Shown: positions 54,881 through 63,886 of the stretch, one piece after another | How positions within the stretch are numbered: position 1 is the stretch's first letter | Layout: each line of letters starts with the position of its first letter | NCBI RefSeq assembly: GCF_024494645.1 | Contig: NZ_JANHDJ010000008.1 | Span: forward strand, 39,843 to 103,842 | Length of the DNA: 64,000 nucleotides | Source of the DNA: Halohasta litorea | GTDB lineage: Archaea > Halobacteriota > Halobacteria > Halobacteriales > Haloferacaceae | Reading direction: 5' to 3' | Position numbers and translations under genes: made by a program | Notes under the pieces: model-generated | Told to the model about the DNA's origin: nothing | What the model saw: the letters and a program-made list of their open reading frames with translations, nothing else | Database searches by the model: none

Positions 54881-55249
54881 TTAGAGGTCCTCCCAGAGTT
54901 CAGTGAAGCGGTCGGCCGCGTCGCTCGGTTCCCGGGAGACGTCGACGTTGAGCCCCCCGTCGGTGAGTTCGATTTCGACTCCGCGTAGCGTGGCCGCATA
55001 CGTGCCGTAGTGGTGTCCATCGTCGTCGAGGTTGGTGTGTTCGGTGATGAGATCGTACTCGGTGAGCCGGTCGATGCGTCGGTAGACCGTCGGGAGGGAC
55101 GCATCGCAGGCCTCCGCGAGCTCGTTTGCCGACATCGGTTCGGTCGCCGTCTCGATGAGGATCCGCCGGGCGTACTCGTCGTCGAGAAACGACAGCAGTT
55201 CCTCGACCGGGAGCTCCTCACTCACGACTGACTCACGCTCCCGTGGCAT
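54881..55249 (-). CDS. ArsR-type winged-helix regulator
   Basis: 122 residues: EELLSFLDDEYARRILIETA, MSANELAEACDASLPTVYRR, IDRLTEYDLITEHT form the winged helix; the C-terminus has a beta-rich stretch and no sensory Cys cluster. First gene of a two-gene operon with the DUF7521-like protein. A perfect palindrome lies 18 bases upstream and is its likely own operator. Confidence 0.85.
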   Translation of the reverse strand: MPRERESVVSEELPVEELLSFLDDEYARRILIETATEPMSANELAEACDASLPTVYRRIDRLTEYDLITEHTNLDDDGHHYGTYAATLRGVEIELTDGGLNVDVSREPSDAADRFTELWEDL

Positions 55250-55266
55250 CGTATACCCCCACTGCG

Positions 55267-55285
55267 GTTTTCACATCGTGAAAAC
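55267..55285. promoter_or_regulatory. palindrome GTTTTCAC-ATC-GTGAAAAC upstream of the HTH operon
   Basis: Perfect 8-bp arms with a 3-base centre, 18 bases before the regulator's start; the size and symmetry suit a dimeric winged-helix protein. Confidence 0.6.
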
Positions 55286-55311
55286 GACAGCACATGGCGC
55301 ACTGCCGGCGG

Positions 55312-56283
55312 TCACGGCGCTGGTTCGGCGTCGGTGCCGGTCGACCTGTCGGCCGTCTCGGTAGCCTCGCGGGCGGCAGTCCCACCGGTGGCGTCACCGC
55401 TCCCAGTGTTCCGGCCGTCGCTGGCGTCGACGAGTTCGGCGTAGGCCTGCGCGAGGATCGCCGCCGAGAGCACGCTCATACAGGCCGCGGCGGCGACGCC
55501 GATCGGCAGCGCGAGCAGTTGGGGAAGCGCGCTGGCGGTCACCTCGGCGGTCGGATCGAATGGCCGGCTCGGCGTTGCGATCGAACTGACCGTCTGCTGG
55601 AGGCCGACAAGCAACACCCCCAGCACGCCGACCCGCACTCGGTGGCCACGGACGACCGCCCAACTGCCGCGGAGCGCGCCGACGACGGTCCGACCGCGGA
55701 CGCTCACCTCGTGGAGAACGAACAGTAGATGGAGCCACACGACCACCGTCGCAGCGATCGTGACGCCGAGGGCCACGAGACCGGATCCCACTATCACGGC
55801 AATTCCGAGCCACCCGGAGCCGAGCAGGTCGTGTACCACTATGATGAAGCCGATCTCGGCCGCCAGAGGGCCGATGATCGCCGCCACGATCGCGAGCCCC
55901 GAGACGAGGCTGACGGCGATGCCGCGGGTGGTCGCTCGCCCGAGGTGTCCAAACAGGTGGTCCGCCGGTATCCGGTCGGTCACCCCGTCGACGAACGTCC
56001 GAATCATGATAATCGTGATCGGCATTGTGACGACGGCCGAAAACAGGGTTGTCAGCCCGACTGCGACGGCCGTCGCCACCGCCGGCAGCGACCCGGCAAG
56101 GGGGACGCCTTCGACCGGTTCGATCCCGCCGACTGCCACCGGGATGTGCCGAGTTACCGCCGCACCGACGAGCAGGAGGCTCAGCAGTTGGGCGACACAG
56201 GTGAGAACGACAAAGACCGCGCCGTTGCGGGAAAACGTCAGTCGCAATCCGTCCGTAACTACGGATCCGAGTCGAAAGCTCAT
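55312..56283 (-). CDS. DUF7847-like multi-helix membrane protein
   Basis: 323 residues from ATG 56283 (MSFRLGSVVTDGLRLTFSRN). Six helices with the repeated loop pattern RTFVDGVTDRIPADHLFGHL and VVGALRGSWAVVRGHRVRVG typical of haloarchaeal membrane proteins related to DUF975/YciC. A disordered Thr/Ala-rich tail follows. Function unknown. Confidence 0.8.
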   Translation of the reverse strand: MSFRLGSVVTDGLRLTFSRNGAVFVVLTCVAQLLSLLLVGAAVTRHIPVAVGGIEPVEGVPLAGSLPAVATAVAVGLTTLFSAVVTMPITIIMIRTFVDGVTDRIPADHLFGHLGRATTRGIAVSLVSGLAIVAAIIGPLAAEIGFIIVVHDLLGSGWLGIAVIVGSGLVALGVTIAATVVVWLHLLFVLHEVSVRGRTVVGALRGSWAVVRGHRVRVGVLGVLLVGLQQTVSSIATPSRPFDPTAEVTASALPQLLALPIGVAAAACMSVLSAAILAQAYAELVDASDGRNTGSGDATGGTAAREATETADRSTGTDAEPAP

Positions 56284-56387
56284 ACCGGCCTTCCGACACA
56301 TACATCCATAAGCCCCTCCGTCAGTTTCAGCCTCGGAAAACTGGTTTCGGAGGTATAAAAATGGGGCGTGGACGGCGACAGCGTCCG

Positions 56388-57467
56388 CTACTCGTCGACC
56401 ACAGCGGTCGCCGCGTCGATGATTATCTCTCGGTCGGCATCGCCGCCGATCGTCTGCCGGAGCTCGTTTTGTTCCCACAGCACGGTCGTCGACTCTCCGT
56501 ACTCGTTGAGATACCCCTCGGTACCGTTCAGATCGATCCGCTCGCCGTCCAACTCGTAGTCGCTCTGATTGCTGACGGTGTAGCGGATCGTGGCATCGGT
56601 CGACTCGTAGGTAAGGGTGTAGCTCACGTGGCCGTCCATGGTGATCGAGCTCCCGCGTTCGAACTGGTAAGTCTCGCCGAGGTCGGGATCACCGATAGTG
56701 AACGGGGCGGCTTCCTTGACTGCGGCTGCCGAGTCGAACTGGTGGGTGTCGGGACCCTCGAACTCCTCGACGGTCGCATCCTCGGGAACGTCAAGTGTCA
56801 CGTCATCTGCACGCACGTCGCCGTTGAACTCGACGCTCTCGAAGTAGGAGACGGTGGTCGTTGTCTCACCGTCTGACGATTCGAACGTCGTTTCGGTCCG
56901 GAGCGGATACCAGTACTCCTGGTCGACGTAGGCCGTGACCGTCGAAGTCGGTTGGCCGTCCTCGCTGTCGATCCGGATTACGTGGACGTCCCGATCCGCA
57001 ACCGTATCCGTCCCCTCGTAGGAGACGTTGCTGTCGTTGAGGATACGTTCGATTTGGTCGCCATCTACCGCACTCCCAGCGAGGCCGCCGCCGATCTCGG
57101 AGTCGTGTTCGAACTTGGTGACGGTGTTTTTATCGGGGTTGTACGTCCGTGTAACACCATCTTTCGTTATTGTGGCAAACCCTTCGGTTCCCATCCGCTC
57201 GCTGTCCGAGTCGGTCACGACGCGTTTCGAGACCTCGCCGGGGATTTCGACGACTTCGGTCGTGGTGCGGACGGTTTTGCCGTCCAATTCCGTCTCAGAT
57301 ACCTGTACGCCCTCTACCGAATCGATGTTCTCGTGTCGGGTTTCGATCTCCGAAGCGATCTTTTCGGGGTCGGGATCGCCGGTTGCAAGCCCCATACACC
57401 CCGCCGTCACAAGCAGCAGGACTGCCATACCGATTCCAAGAATCGATCTGTTGGTTCGAGTAACCAT
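56388..57467 (-). CDS. LolA-like/DUF4367-type lipoprotein
   Basis: 359 residues from ATG 57467; a TATA element (TTTTTAT, minus strand, about 57493-57499) about 28 bases upstream selects it over ATG 57476. The Sec-type lipoprotein signal MAVLLLVTAGC is followed by an outer-membrane-lipoprotein-carrier-like fold (RHENIDSVEGVQVSETELDG, AYVDQEYWYPLRTETTFESS) and a C-terminal domain of about 120 residues. Haloarchaea have no outer membrane to serve; such proteins probably bind lipid or hydrophobic ligands at the cell surface. Confidence 0.8.
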   Translation of the reverse strand: MVTRTNRSILGIGMAVLLLVTAGCMGLATGDPDPEKIASEIETRHENIDSVEGVQVSETELDGKTVRTTTEVVEIPGEVSKRVVTDSDSERMGTEGFATITKDGVTRTYNPDKNTVTKFEHDSEIGGGLAGSAVDGDQIERILNDSNVSYEGTDTVADRDVHVIRIDSEDGQPTSTVTAYVDQEYWYPLRTETTFESSDGETTTTVSYFESVEFNGDVRADDVTLDVPEDATVEEFEGPDTHQFDSAAAVKEAAPFTIGDPDLGETYQFERGSSITMDGHVSYTLTYESTDATIRYTVSNQSDYELDGERIDLNGTEGYLNEYGESTTVLWEQNELRQTIGGDADREIIIDAATAVVDE

Positions 57468-57492
57468 CACCGACACCTACCGGACGACGGGT

Positions 57493-57499
57493 GATAAAA
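57493..57499 (-). promoter_or_regulatory. TATA box of the lipoprotein gene
   Basis: TTTTTAT on the minus strand, 26-32 bases before the ATG at 57467. Confidence 0.45.
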
Positions 57500-57621
57500 A
57501 CCGAAATCGATTTTCAGACTCCGCATACTGTCCCAGTCCGAGGACCGTATCGACCTACTCACAGTTAGCCGATGATGAGTGACCAGCGCAACAGATGAAT
57601 ACACAGCCAGCGAATACTCCT

Positions 57622-57670
57622 TGACATCCTCCCCGCCCTGAAGGGAGAGGATTCCCACGTTGGGATATTG
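57622..57670 (-). mobile_element. solo IS1341-type right end (guide-RNA scaffold remnant)
   Basis: Minus strand: ATATCCCAAC, then GGGAATCCTCTCCC-TTCA-GGG-type hairpin and the terminal GGAGGATGTCA (57622-57632). The layout is that of the right ends at 44774 and 49035. Upstream, CGACCCGTCCGTAAACCA may be the last bases of a lost tnpB. Confidence 0.65.
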
Positions 57671-57752
57671 TGGTTTACGGACGGGTCGCCTGTTCATAGC
57701 TTCAGAAACTGTTGTACGAGACAACTATCTGCTGTAGCCTCACAGACTGCAC

Positions 57753-58715
57753 CTACATGGTGTTGATGTACAAGTCATAGCGATACAGTTCGTCGTCATA
57801 CCACAGTAGCTTCCTGTTCGCTGCCGTGTCGACAGCACTGAGTCCGAGAGCCTCAAGCAGTGTCTCGAACGAAGCAGTTAATGGCACCTCCTCCGTGTAA
57901 GGCTCGCCAGCAATCGCCCCTTCGAGGATCTCTCGGGCATCTGCAGTCAGCTCGTCCGGATCGAGTTCAGCGTCAATCCGAGAGCCGAAGACGACCTCGC
58001 GGAACTCGCTTTGGGAGCCTGCGACCTCGACAGCGAAGGCGGTATGGGCCGTTTCCGTGAGTTGTTCGGTAGTGACGTCGACACGATAGGCCCAGGCTCC
58101 GCTGTCGGTCATCGTGATGACCTGACCATCTAACTCACCGCTTGCGAGTCGGCTCTCGCGTTCGCTCGGCCGCCGCAACACATACCCATCGTCCCGAAGT
58201 AACTCTGCAGTGCTTGATCCCCCACCACTCTGTGTATACGAGTGCAGTAGTTTGATGATCCGAGCACTTGGCCGTTCGAGTGTCTCGACCAGAATCGCGT
58301 CGTCAGACACCTGCTCTTGTGGAACGGTATCAACACGGACCAATTGGCGCTCCATCTGCTGTCGACCAGTGACGACGTATTTGAGCTGGTAATACGACTC
58401 CTTGTACTTGATGTAGCCGTCGTTCGGCACCGGTTGATAGCCATATGTCGTGTGTCGACCGTCCGGGAGAACGTTCGCAAGCGCGGTTTCTGCGGGGTCT
58501 CCGAACAGGGGATTATCGTCGGGTTCGTAGAGTGCGTACTCGACAGGAGTGCGTTCGATACGATTGATATCGAGGCTGTACTCCTGGACTGCTGATCGAG
58601 AGCCGGATCGATCATTGGTCAGACAGCCAGCAAGCGTCGCAAACGCTGTTGCCCCGGCCGCATGGAGCGTGCGTCGACGAGTGAGAGCCGTACCAAAACG
58701 AGCAGCATCATCCAT
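57753..58715 (-). CDS. Tat lipoprotein of unknown function
   Basis: 320 residues. Signal TRRRTLHAAGATAFATLAGC (Tat plus lipobox), then a mostly beta/alpha mixed soluble domain of about 280 residues with no recognised family. Lower GC than its neighbours; transcribed alone. Confidence 0.7.
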   Translation of the reverse strand: MDDAARFGTALTRRRTLHAAGATAFATLAGCLTNDRSGSRSAVQEYSLDINRIERTPVEYALYEPDDNPLFGDPAETALANVLPDGRHTTYGYQPVPNDGYIKYKESYYQLKYVVTGRQQMERQLVRVDTVPQEQVSDDAILVETLERPSARIIKLLHSYTQSGGGSSTAELLRDDGYVLRRPSERESRLASGELDGQVITMTDSGAWAYRVDVTTEQLTETAHTAFAVEVAGSQSEFREVVFGSRIDAELDPDELTADAREILEGAIAGEPYTEEVPLTASFETLLEALGLSAVDTAANRKLLWYDDELYRYDLYINTM

Positions 58716-58821
58716 TTCGTTCTGTTGTATTGTGTGAACGTAATAAAAATGGTCGAGAGGAATATACGAGTCCGAGAACCGAAACGGACGGCGAGTCGGT
58801 CGCGGTTTCGACGTTTGACAA

Positions 58822-59388
58822 TCAGGGCAGCAGCGCCCGCTCCGAGACGGTCACCGAAACCCGGGAGCGGAATTCGGACCACTCGCTGTCACCGGTACGG
58901 TAGGAACACAGGCCGTCCTCGAAGTAGCCGTCGAGTACGTACGTCCCGTCGCCCTGCAAGCGCTTGCCGTCGACGACGTATCGCTCCGTAACGGACTCGC
59001 TGGCAGCCAGTGCCCGAACGATAGGGGTGTTGTCCTGATGGGCACTGTTTGCGGTCACCTCGATGCGGTCGGTCTCGGCGTAGCCATCGGTAAGCAGGAG
59101 CGTCCTGAACTCGCTGCCGTCGGTTGGAACCAGCGCGACCATCCCGAACGGCCAGACACCGGGCGTTCTGAGTTCGACAGCCTCCTCGCCGTCGTTTCGG
59201 AGCGTCAGATCCAGCGATCCAGGGCTGTCGACCGTAATCGCGGTGTCGACCGCCGCCACTTCAAAGGCCAGCGCCCCCGCCGTCTCGGTCGGCGACACCG
59301 ACTCGATCGAGTACTCGGGATCGCCCAGACACCCAGCGAGACCACCCAGCGTTGCCGTCGTGACTCCCAGATAGTGACGTCGCTTCAT
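58822..59388 (-). CDS. lipoprotein of an ABC export-type operon
   Basis: 188 residues. A short signal MKRRHYLGVTTATLGGLAGC (KRR, lipobox) is followed by a beta-sandwich-like domain (VDSPGSLDLTLRNDGEEAVE). The start overlaps the stop of the ATPase gene (ATGA), so it is third in the operon. It may act as an extracytoplasmic partner of the transporter. Confidence 0.7.
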   Translation of the reverse strand: MKRRHYLGVTTATLGGLAGCLGDPEYSIESVSPTETAGALAFEVAAVDTAITVDSPGSLDLTLRNDGEEAVELRTPGVWPFGMVALVPTDGSEFRTLLLTDGYAETDRIEVTANSAHQDNTPIVRALAASESVTERYVVDGKRLQGDGTYVLDGYFEDGLCSYRTGDSEWSEFRSRVSVTVSERALLP

Positions 59389-60134
59389 CGTGGTGTCTCC
59401 TCTCTGTCGACTGCCCCATCGGTCAGGTGGACGAAGACGTCCTCGACGGTGGCGTCGGCTGCGAGATCGAGTCGCTCGCGGAACGCCGACAGCGTCCCCT
59501 CGTCGACGAGCTGGCCGTGGTGAAGGATGCCGACCCGGTCACAGACCAGTTCGACCTGTCCGAGGACGTGACTCAAAAAGAAGACCGTCGTCCCGCGTTC
59601 GGACTCCGATTCGACGACGTCCCGGACCAGCGCCACGCCGTGGGGATCGAGTCCGGTGAACGGCTCGTCGAGAATCAACAGCTCCGGATCGCCGACAAGG
59701 CTCATCGCGAGTGCGAGCCGCTGTTCCATCCCTTGTGAGAACTCTCTCGCTGGCCGGTCGACGGCGTCGCCCAGACCGACCCGTTCAAGTAGCCCAACGG
59801 GATCGTCGTCAGCCCGTTTGGTATCGGCAACGAGTTGGATGTGACGCCGGGCCGAGCGGTCGTCATAGGTATCGAACCGGTCGGGGAGGATGCCGACCTG
59901 CTGGTGGCAGTCGACTACGTCTGTCCACGGATCTAACCCGAGTACGCGTGCGGTTCCACTCGTGGGTTTGTTGTAGTTCATCAGCAGACCGATGGTCGTC
60001 GACTTCCCGGCCCCATTTGGACCGAGGAAGCCGTAGACCTCCCCCCGGTCGACGGTTAGATTAAGGGCATCGAGGGCAGTTAGCTCGCCGTACTGCTTGG
60101 TCAGGCCATTGGTTTCGATGGCTGGATTGGTCAT
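59385..60134 (-). CDS. ABC transporter ATP-binding protein (ABC-2 type)
   Basis: 249 residues. Walker A GPNGAGKSTT, Q-loop region QQVGILPDRF, signature FSQGMEQRLALAMSLV, Walker B LLILDEPFTGLDP, and H-loop FFLSHVLGQ. It has overlaps of 4 bases with both neighbours. It drives the six-helix permease upstream. NosF/CcmA-like ATPases of this sort export or act on membrane processes such as copper-enzyme assembly, drug or lipid export; the substrate is unknown. Confidence 0.93.
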   Translation of the reverse strand: MTNPAIETNGLTKQYGELTALDALNLTVDRGEVYGFLGPNGAGKSTTIGLLMNYNKPTSGTARVLGLDPWTDVVDCHQQVGILPDRFDTYDDRSARRHIQLVADTKRADDDPVGLLERVGLGDAVDRPAREFSQGMEQRLALAMSLVGDPELLILDEPFTGLDPHGVALVRDVVESESERGTTVFFLSHVLGQVELVCDRVGILHHGQLVDEGTLSAFRERLDLAADATVEDVFVHLTDGAVDREETPR

Positions 60135-61045
60135 ACCAGATCACCTCGCTGGAACTGGTAGCGAGCTATGCCGAGCGGCACAACCAGCCAAACCAAAAGG
60201 ACGACCAGCCCCGAAATCTCGTGAAGATAGGCTGGCGGTGTCTGTCCACCGAAGGCGCTCTCGACGGTATAGATAGTGATGCTCGTCGGGGTTTCGAGTT
60301 TCGTGATAACGGCATCGTAGGGCGCCCCGGAGTTCCCGACGCCGAGCAACCAGTTTGTCAGGACGCGGTAGGCCCGCCCTGGCGAGAGTCGAAGCAGTGC
60401 GAAAAACAGCCCGTCGGCAGGCGCGCTGAACGAGCCTGTCGACGGGCCACCGAGGAACGTATAGATCAGTTCAGCGAACCGAGTCCAGAAGACTGTGAAA
60501 AAGAGATAGACGCCGCCAAAGACGGCACCAGCCGCCCGCACGGTGTTTGTCGTGACTGCGGAGACGGCTGTCGCGATCGAGACGAGCGTCACGACGTACA
60601 ACAGCGTCGCTAGTAGGACACCACAGAACAGTAGCGGCGAGAAGATCCCGAACCGGACGAAGCCGACTATCCCGAGGACAACCGCGGCGGCCGAAACCGG
60701 GACTGCGAGGCCAGCACTCCGCCCCAGAACTTTTCCGACGAGGATGTCGCTCCGGGTCAGCGGTAGGCCGAGGACGAACTTCAGACTCCCCGAGGTCCGT
60801 TCACCGACGACCGACCGATAACTCAACAGAAGTACACCCAGCGGGAGGAGAAACGAGCCGACGGTCTGGACGAAGCCAACGGTCTGGTTCGGGCCGAGCC
60901 CCTGCCAGCCGACGTAGGTCGGCCGGTAGCCCCACACGACGAGGAGTCCGGCGAGAATCCAGGGCCCCTTTGCGGTCAGCAGTCCGCGGGCCTCTTCACG
61001 GGCTAGCGCGAGCCAGCGTGGCCGTGTGCCCGCCAGCGGGCTCAC
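60131..61045 (-). CDS. ABC-2 type permease (NosY-like)
   Basis: 304 residues with six helices. The N-terminal EEARGLLTAKGPWILAGLLV and the loop SYRSVVGERTSGSLKFVLGL followed by LTRSDILVGKVLGRS are the ABC-2 membrane-protein signature (haloarchaeal NosY-type). First gene of the permease-ATPase-lipoprotein operon. Confidence 0.88.
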   Translation of the reverse strand: MSPLAGTRPRWLALAREEARGLLTAKGPWILAGLLVVWGYRPTYVGWQGLGPNQTVGFVQTVGSFLLPLGVLLLSYRSVVGERTSGSLKFVLGLPLTRSDILVGKVLGRSAGLAVPVSAAAVVLGIVGFVRFGIFSPLLFCGVLLATLLYVVTLVSIATAVSAVTTNTVRAAGAVFGGVYLFFTVFWTRFAELIYTFLGGPSTGSFSAPADGLFFALLRLSPGRAYRVLTNWLLGVGNSGAPYDAVITKLETPTSITIYTVESAFGGQTPPAYLHEISGLVVLLVWLVVPLGIARYQFQRGDLV

Positions 61046-61341
61046 ACGCCACCTCTACGGGGAGGAGACGCTCGTGGAAACTTCTGTTGAGTTCGTTCGG
61101 GAAGGTTCTCCGCTAGTGAGAAAGCATTCTGAACTGATGTTGGACGTTCACGTTGTGACATTCGTTAGCTAATTTAGACATCAAAAAAGTGTATCTTAGG
61201 ATTAGTTCAATTAGGATTGAATCCTGTTCATGGTCTCCGATTATCCATTTCCGATTGCGCAACGAGCGCAAATACAGAATGAAACTCCAGGCTACTGAGA
61301 CGAATGGTCGACACAGGGTTTACCCACGACCCAGTACAGTG
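61046..61341. other. intergenic region between ABC operon and HTH-10 regulator
   Basis: Holds the ABC operon promoter region; A/T-rich part at 61130-61290. No gene seen. Confidence 0.4.
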
Positions 61342-61980
61342 TTAGCGATTTTCCGTAGAATCCCGAGGGTCTCCGATAGCATTTTTGATGATTTCACCCT
61401 CTGCTCTGTGTAAGACACCACTGACCGCTGATTTGTTCACATCGAACCCTTCGGCGATGTCGGTCAGCGAACAGCCGCGTGGACTGTCGTAATACCCACG
61501 TTCGACAGCGACAGCAAGGATTTCTCTCTGTCGACCAGTAAGCGAGTCGAGTACGTCGTAGCCGTCGGTGATCGAAAGGATCTGATAGTCGACGTTACGC
61601 TGATCGAGCGATTCCCAAAGCGTTGCGAGCTTCGATTCGGGCATCACGAACTCGATAAAGAGGTAGCCATCGCGAGCCACAACGGGGGCAGTAGGGTGGT
61701 ATTCGATATCCTCGGAGACAAAATAGCCGTTCGGTGGCTGGCCCTCAAGCATGACGACGACCGTCTCGTCATCCTGGTGAAGCACGGTCGAGGCACCCGA
61801 AAACCAGTCGGCAGTCTCTTCGACGAACCGATCAGGATTCTCCGTCTGGATCTCCAAGACGCTCGTAACACCGTCATCAGAGGGATAGTTCGAGAGAAAA
61901 CGGATCACCGTATTCGGAAATTCGTTGGCGATCGCAGCCATATCCGGCATCGGCCCGACTTTGAGACGTACACGTGGCAT
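61342..61980 (-). CDS. HTH-10 (bacterio-opsin activator-type) transcription regulator
   Basis: 212 residues from ATG 61980. An N-terminal sensory domain of about 140 residues is followed by a linker and the HTH-10 motif LTGRQREILAVAVERGYYDS, SLTDIAEGFDVNKSAVSGVL. Lies next to the FAD monooxygenase in the same orientation, so the two may be regulated together. Confidence 0.88.
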   Translation of the reverse strand: MPRVRLKVGPMPDMAAIANEFPNTVIRFLSNYPSDDGVTSVLEIQTENPDRFVEETADWFSGASTVLHQDDETVVVMLEGQPPNGYFVSEDIEYHPTAPVVARDGYLFIEFVMPESKLATLWESLDQRNVDYQILSITDGYDVLDSLTGRQREILAVAVERGYYDSPRGCSLTDIAEGFDVNKSAVSGVLHRAEGEIIKNAIGDPRDSTENR

Positions 61981-62026
61981 ACATTCCCTTTGAGAGAAGA
62001 GACAATGAGCATGGAGGTAAACATAT

Positions 62027-63214
62027 TCACCCTGCTCGTTGGTCGACCGAGTCAACTGACCCAATCGGCTCAGTCCAGTCGACGCGATACGAATATATCT
62101 GTTCGAAGCGGTCGACACCACGTTTGAGAAAGAACGGAAGCACGAGATCACGCAGCTTCCTCGTGAATATGTTTGAAGGTGCCTTCTGAGTGCCCGTCTC
62201 CCGTGACAGTTCGACGATGTCGTCGACACGCTCGCGTCGCAGTGCCTCGAAGGTCGCAAACGCATCGGGGACCTCGTCGACATCGCGTAGGCACTTTGCA
62301 AGGACGATGGCGTCCTCCATCGCCAGCGAGGCACCCTGACCCACGTGCGGCGAGGTCGCGTGAGCAGCATCCCCGATGAGACAAACCAGCCCTCGGTGCC
62401 ACGTCGGAAGCGATGGCAGGTCGTAGATCGGCCATTTTCCGATCTCGCCGTCTGTGGACTCAATGATCTCGGTACTCTCGTCGTGATCCCGACGGTGGCG
62501 TTCGAGGAGTCTTGCTTTCCATTCGGCTGTCGAGATCCTCTGTAGCTCCTCATGTCCTGGTTCGGTCTGTCGTTCGTGGTTCTCGAACCAGTAGATCTCG
62601 CCAGTCGGGACCTTCTGGTAACCGAAGAAACCGTTCACGCCGAAGGTCATCCGCATGACGCCCTCGGAAGGCGGAATGGCGTCGGTTCGCGTGAACCCCC
62701 CGGAGTCAATGATTCCGGTATACACAGGGTCGGGAGCGTTCGGCAGAATCGAGCGACGAGTCTGTGAGCGTATCCCGTCACAGCCGACGAGGAAATCGCT
62801 ATGGACCTCGGTGCCGTCGTCGAAGTGCGCTATTGGCATCTCGTCGTGTGCGATCTCGATGTCTACCAGCCGCTTTCCGAACTGGACGGTGATTCCGTGG
62901 TCGATGGCGGCTTCTCGGAGAACCTTGGTGAGAAGGCCTCGCTTGATAAGAACGGTCTCCTGTGGATTTTCGGCGAGCTGTTTTTTCGCGTGGTTCTGGA
63001 ACACGAGCTGATTCGAGCGGTGGCCCGCTTCGAGGACCGCCTCCCGAAGGCCGAGCGGTTCGAGAACCGTGGTGCCGTTCGCGGCGAGATTGAGGAAAAA
63101 ACCCTCGTCGTCCCGTGGCTCGGGGTGACTCTCGTAGATTATCGGCTTGATGCCGATCCGCTGTAAGTAGAGAGCCACGACCGGACCGGCGACGCCACAG
63201 CCGATGATCTGTGC
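62027..63214 (-). CDS. FAD-dependent monooxygenase, start codon not found
   Basis: About 395 residues. PHBH-type flavoprotein hydroxylase: dinucleotide motif AQIIGCGVAGPVVALY (about 63165-63214), DG motif FLVGCDGIRSQTRR, and GD motif LVCLIGDAAHATSPHVGQGA. The first possible start in frame downstream is a GTG at 63178, which lies after the essential GxGxxG. Upstream the frame is open to about 63297 with no ATG, GTG or TTG, while an ATG at about 63261 is in another frame, so the start has mutated or a frameshift separates it. The gene may be damaged or use an unusual start. Confidence 0.8.
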   Translation of the reverse strand, partial: AQIIGCGVAGPVVALYLQRIGIKPIIYESHPEPRDDEGFFLNLAANGTTVLEPLGLREAVLEAGHRSNQLVFQNHAKKQLAENPQETVLIKRGLLTKVLREAAIDHGITVQFGKRLVDIEIAHDEMPIAHFDDGTEVHSDFLVGCDGIRSQTRRSILPNAPDPVYTGIIDSGGFTRTDAIPPSEGVMRMTFGVNGFFGYQKVPTGEIYWFENHERQTEPGHEELQRISTAEWKARLLERHRRDHDESTEIIESTDGEIGKWPIYDLPSLPTWHRGLVCLIGDAAHATSPHVGQGASLAMEDAIVLAKCLRDVDEVPDAFATFEALRRERVDDIVELSRETGTQKAPSNIFTRKLRDLVLPFFLKRGVDRFEQIYSYRVDWTEPIGSVDSVDQRAG

Positions 63215-63341
63215 CTTGTGGTTTGATTTGGTGCGGGTCGACGGGGCTTTGATTCGGTCTTGCTTTTCGAGTTCATACAGGATAGCGACCGAATAGCACT
63301 ATCAGCCTTCAGCTGAACATGTTGCCGAGTGGATGCCCGGC

Positions 63342-63755
63342 CTACTCACTAAAGAAAGCCGGAGCCAGCTTCGCCCCGAGGACGCCCGCAAGGACCGTCG
63401 CCCCGAAGCGAGCCACCATCAAGAGATCAAGCGCGCCGAAACCGAGTCCGAGGAGTCCAGCAAGGATGCCTACCGCAAGGCCATGGAGTACAGCTGTCTG
63501 GGAGTCGACACGCTTGACGACCCACGCTGCAGTAGGTACAGTGAGGAGGATCGTCACAATGGGGAAAAGCTGGGTTCCCGAGACCGTATTGAACTGCTGC
63601 ATTGATCCCGGATCCGGCTCGCCGCCTGTGGCGAACGAAACCAGGAACGTGTAGCCGATAATTACGACGATGAGTAAGGTAATCGAGATTGCATGCGGGG
63701 CGATCCCGCCTGCAAGTATCCGTTTCCAGTGCAAGTCTGTTGTTGTCGTCATCAC
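63342..63755 (-). CDS. small multi-helix membrane protein
   Basis: 137 residues (136 from the next ATG). Four hydrophobic segments: ISITLLIVVIIGYTFLVSF, LFPIVTILLTVPTAAWVV, AVGILAGLLGLGFGALDLLM, ARFGATVLAGVLGAKLAPAF. No family recognised. It is preceded by a strong inverted repeat (63783-63810). Confidence 0.7.
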   Translation of the reverse strand: MMTTTTDLHWKRILAGGIAPHAISITLLIVVIIGYTFLVSFATGGEPDPGSMQQFNTVSGTQLFPIVTILLTVPTAAWVVKRVDSQTAVLHGLAVGILAGLLGLGFGALDLLMVARFGATVLAGVLGAKLAPAFFSE

Positions 63756-63782
63756 TGGAGACTAGCCGTCAGAATGAATCAG

Positions 63783-63810
63783 CGTTGACGTATACATGTT
63801 CACGTCAACG
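63783..63810. promoter_or_regulatory. 9-bp inverted repeat CGTTGACGT-N10-ACGTCAACG
   Basis: Perfect arms, 28 bases upstream of the small membrane protein start; GTCAACGTTGAC at 63804-63815 is an overlapping 12-bp palindrome. Good operator candidate; no cognate regulator is identified. Confidence 0.55.
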
Positions 63811-63886
63811 TTGACCGCTGTCCAGTGATTCTCATTGAATCGATGACGTTCAAACGTAGATCACTCCTGAAACCATTCGTCTTTAG

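Noticed and set aside
61342..62553. 403-codon frame as one long regulator
   Set aside because: The upstream 190 codons are the wrong frame of the FAD monooxygenase; the regulator starts at 61980.
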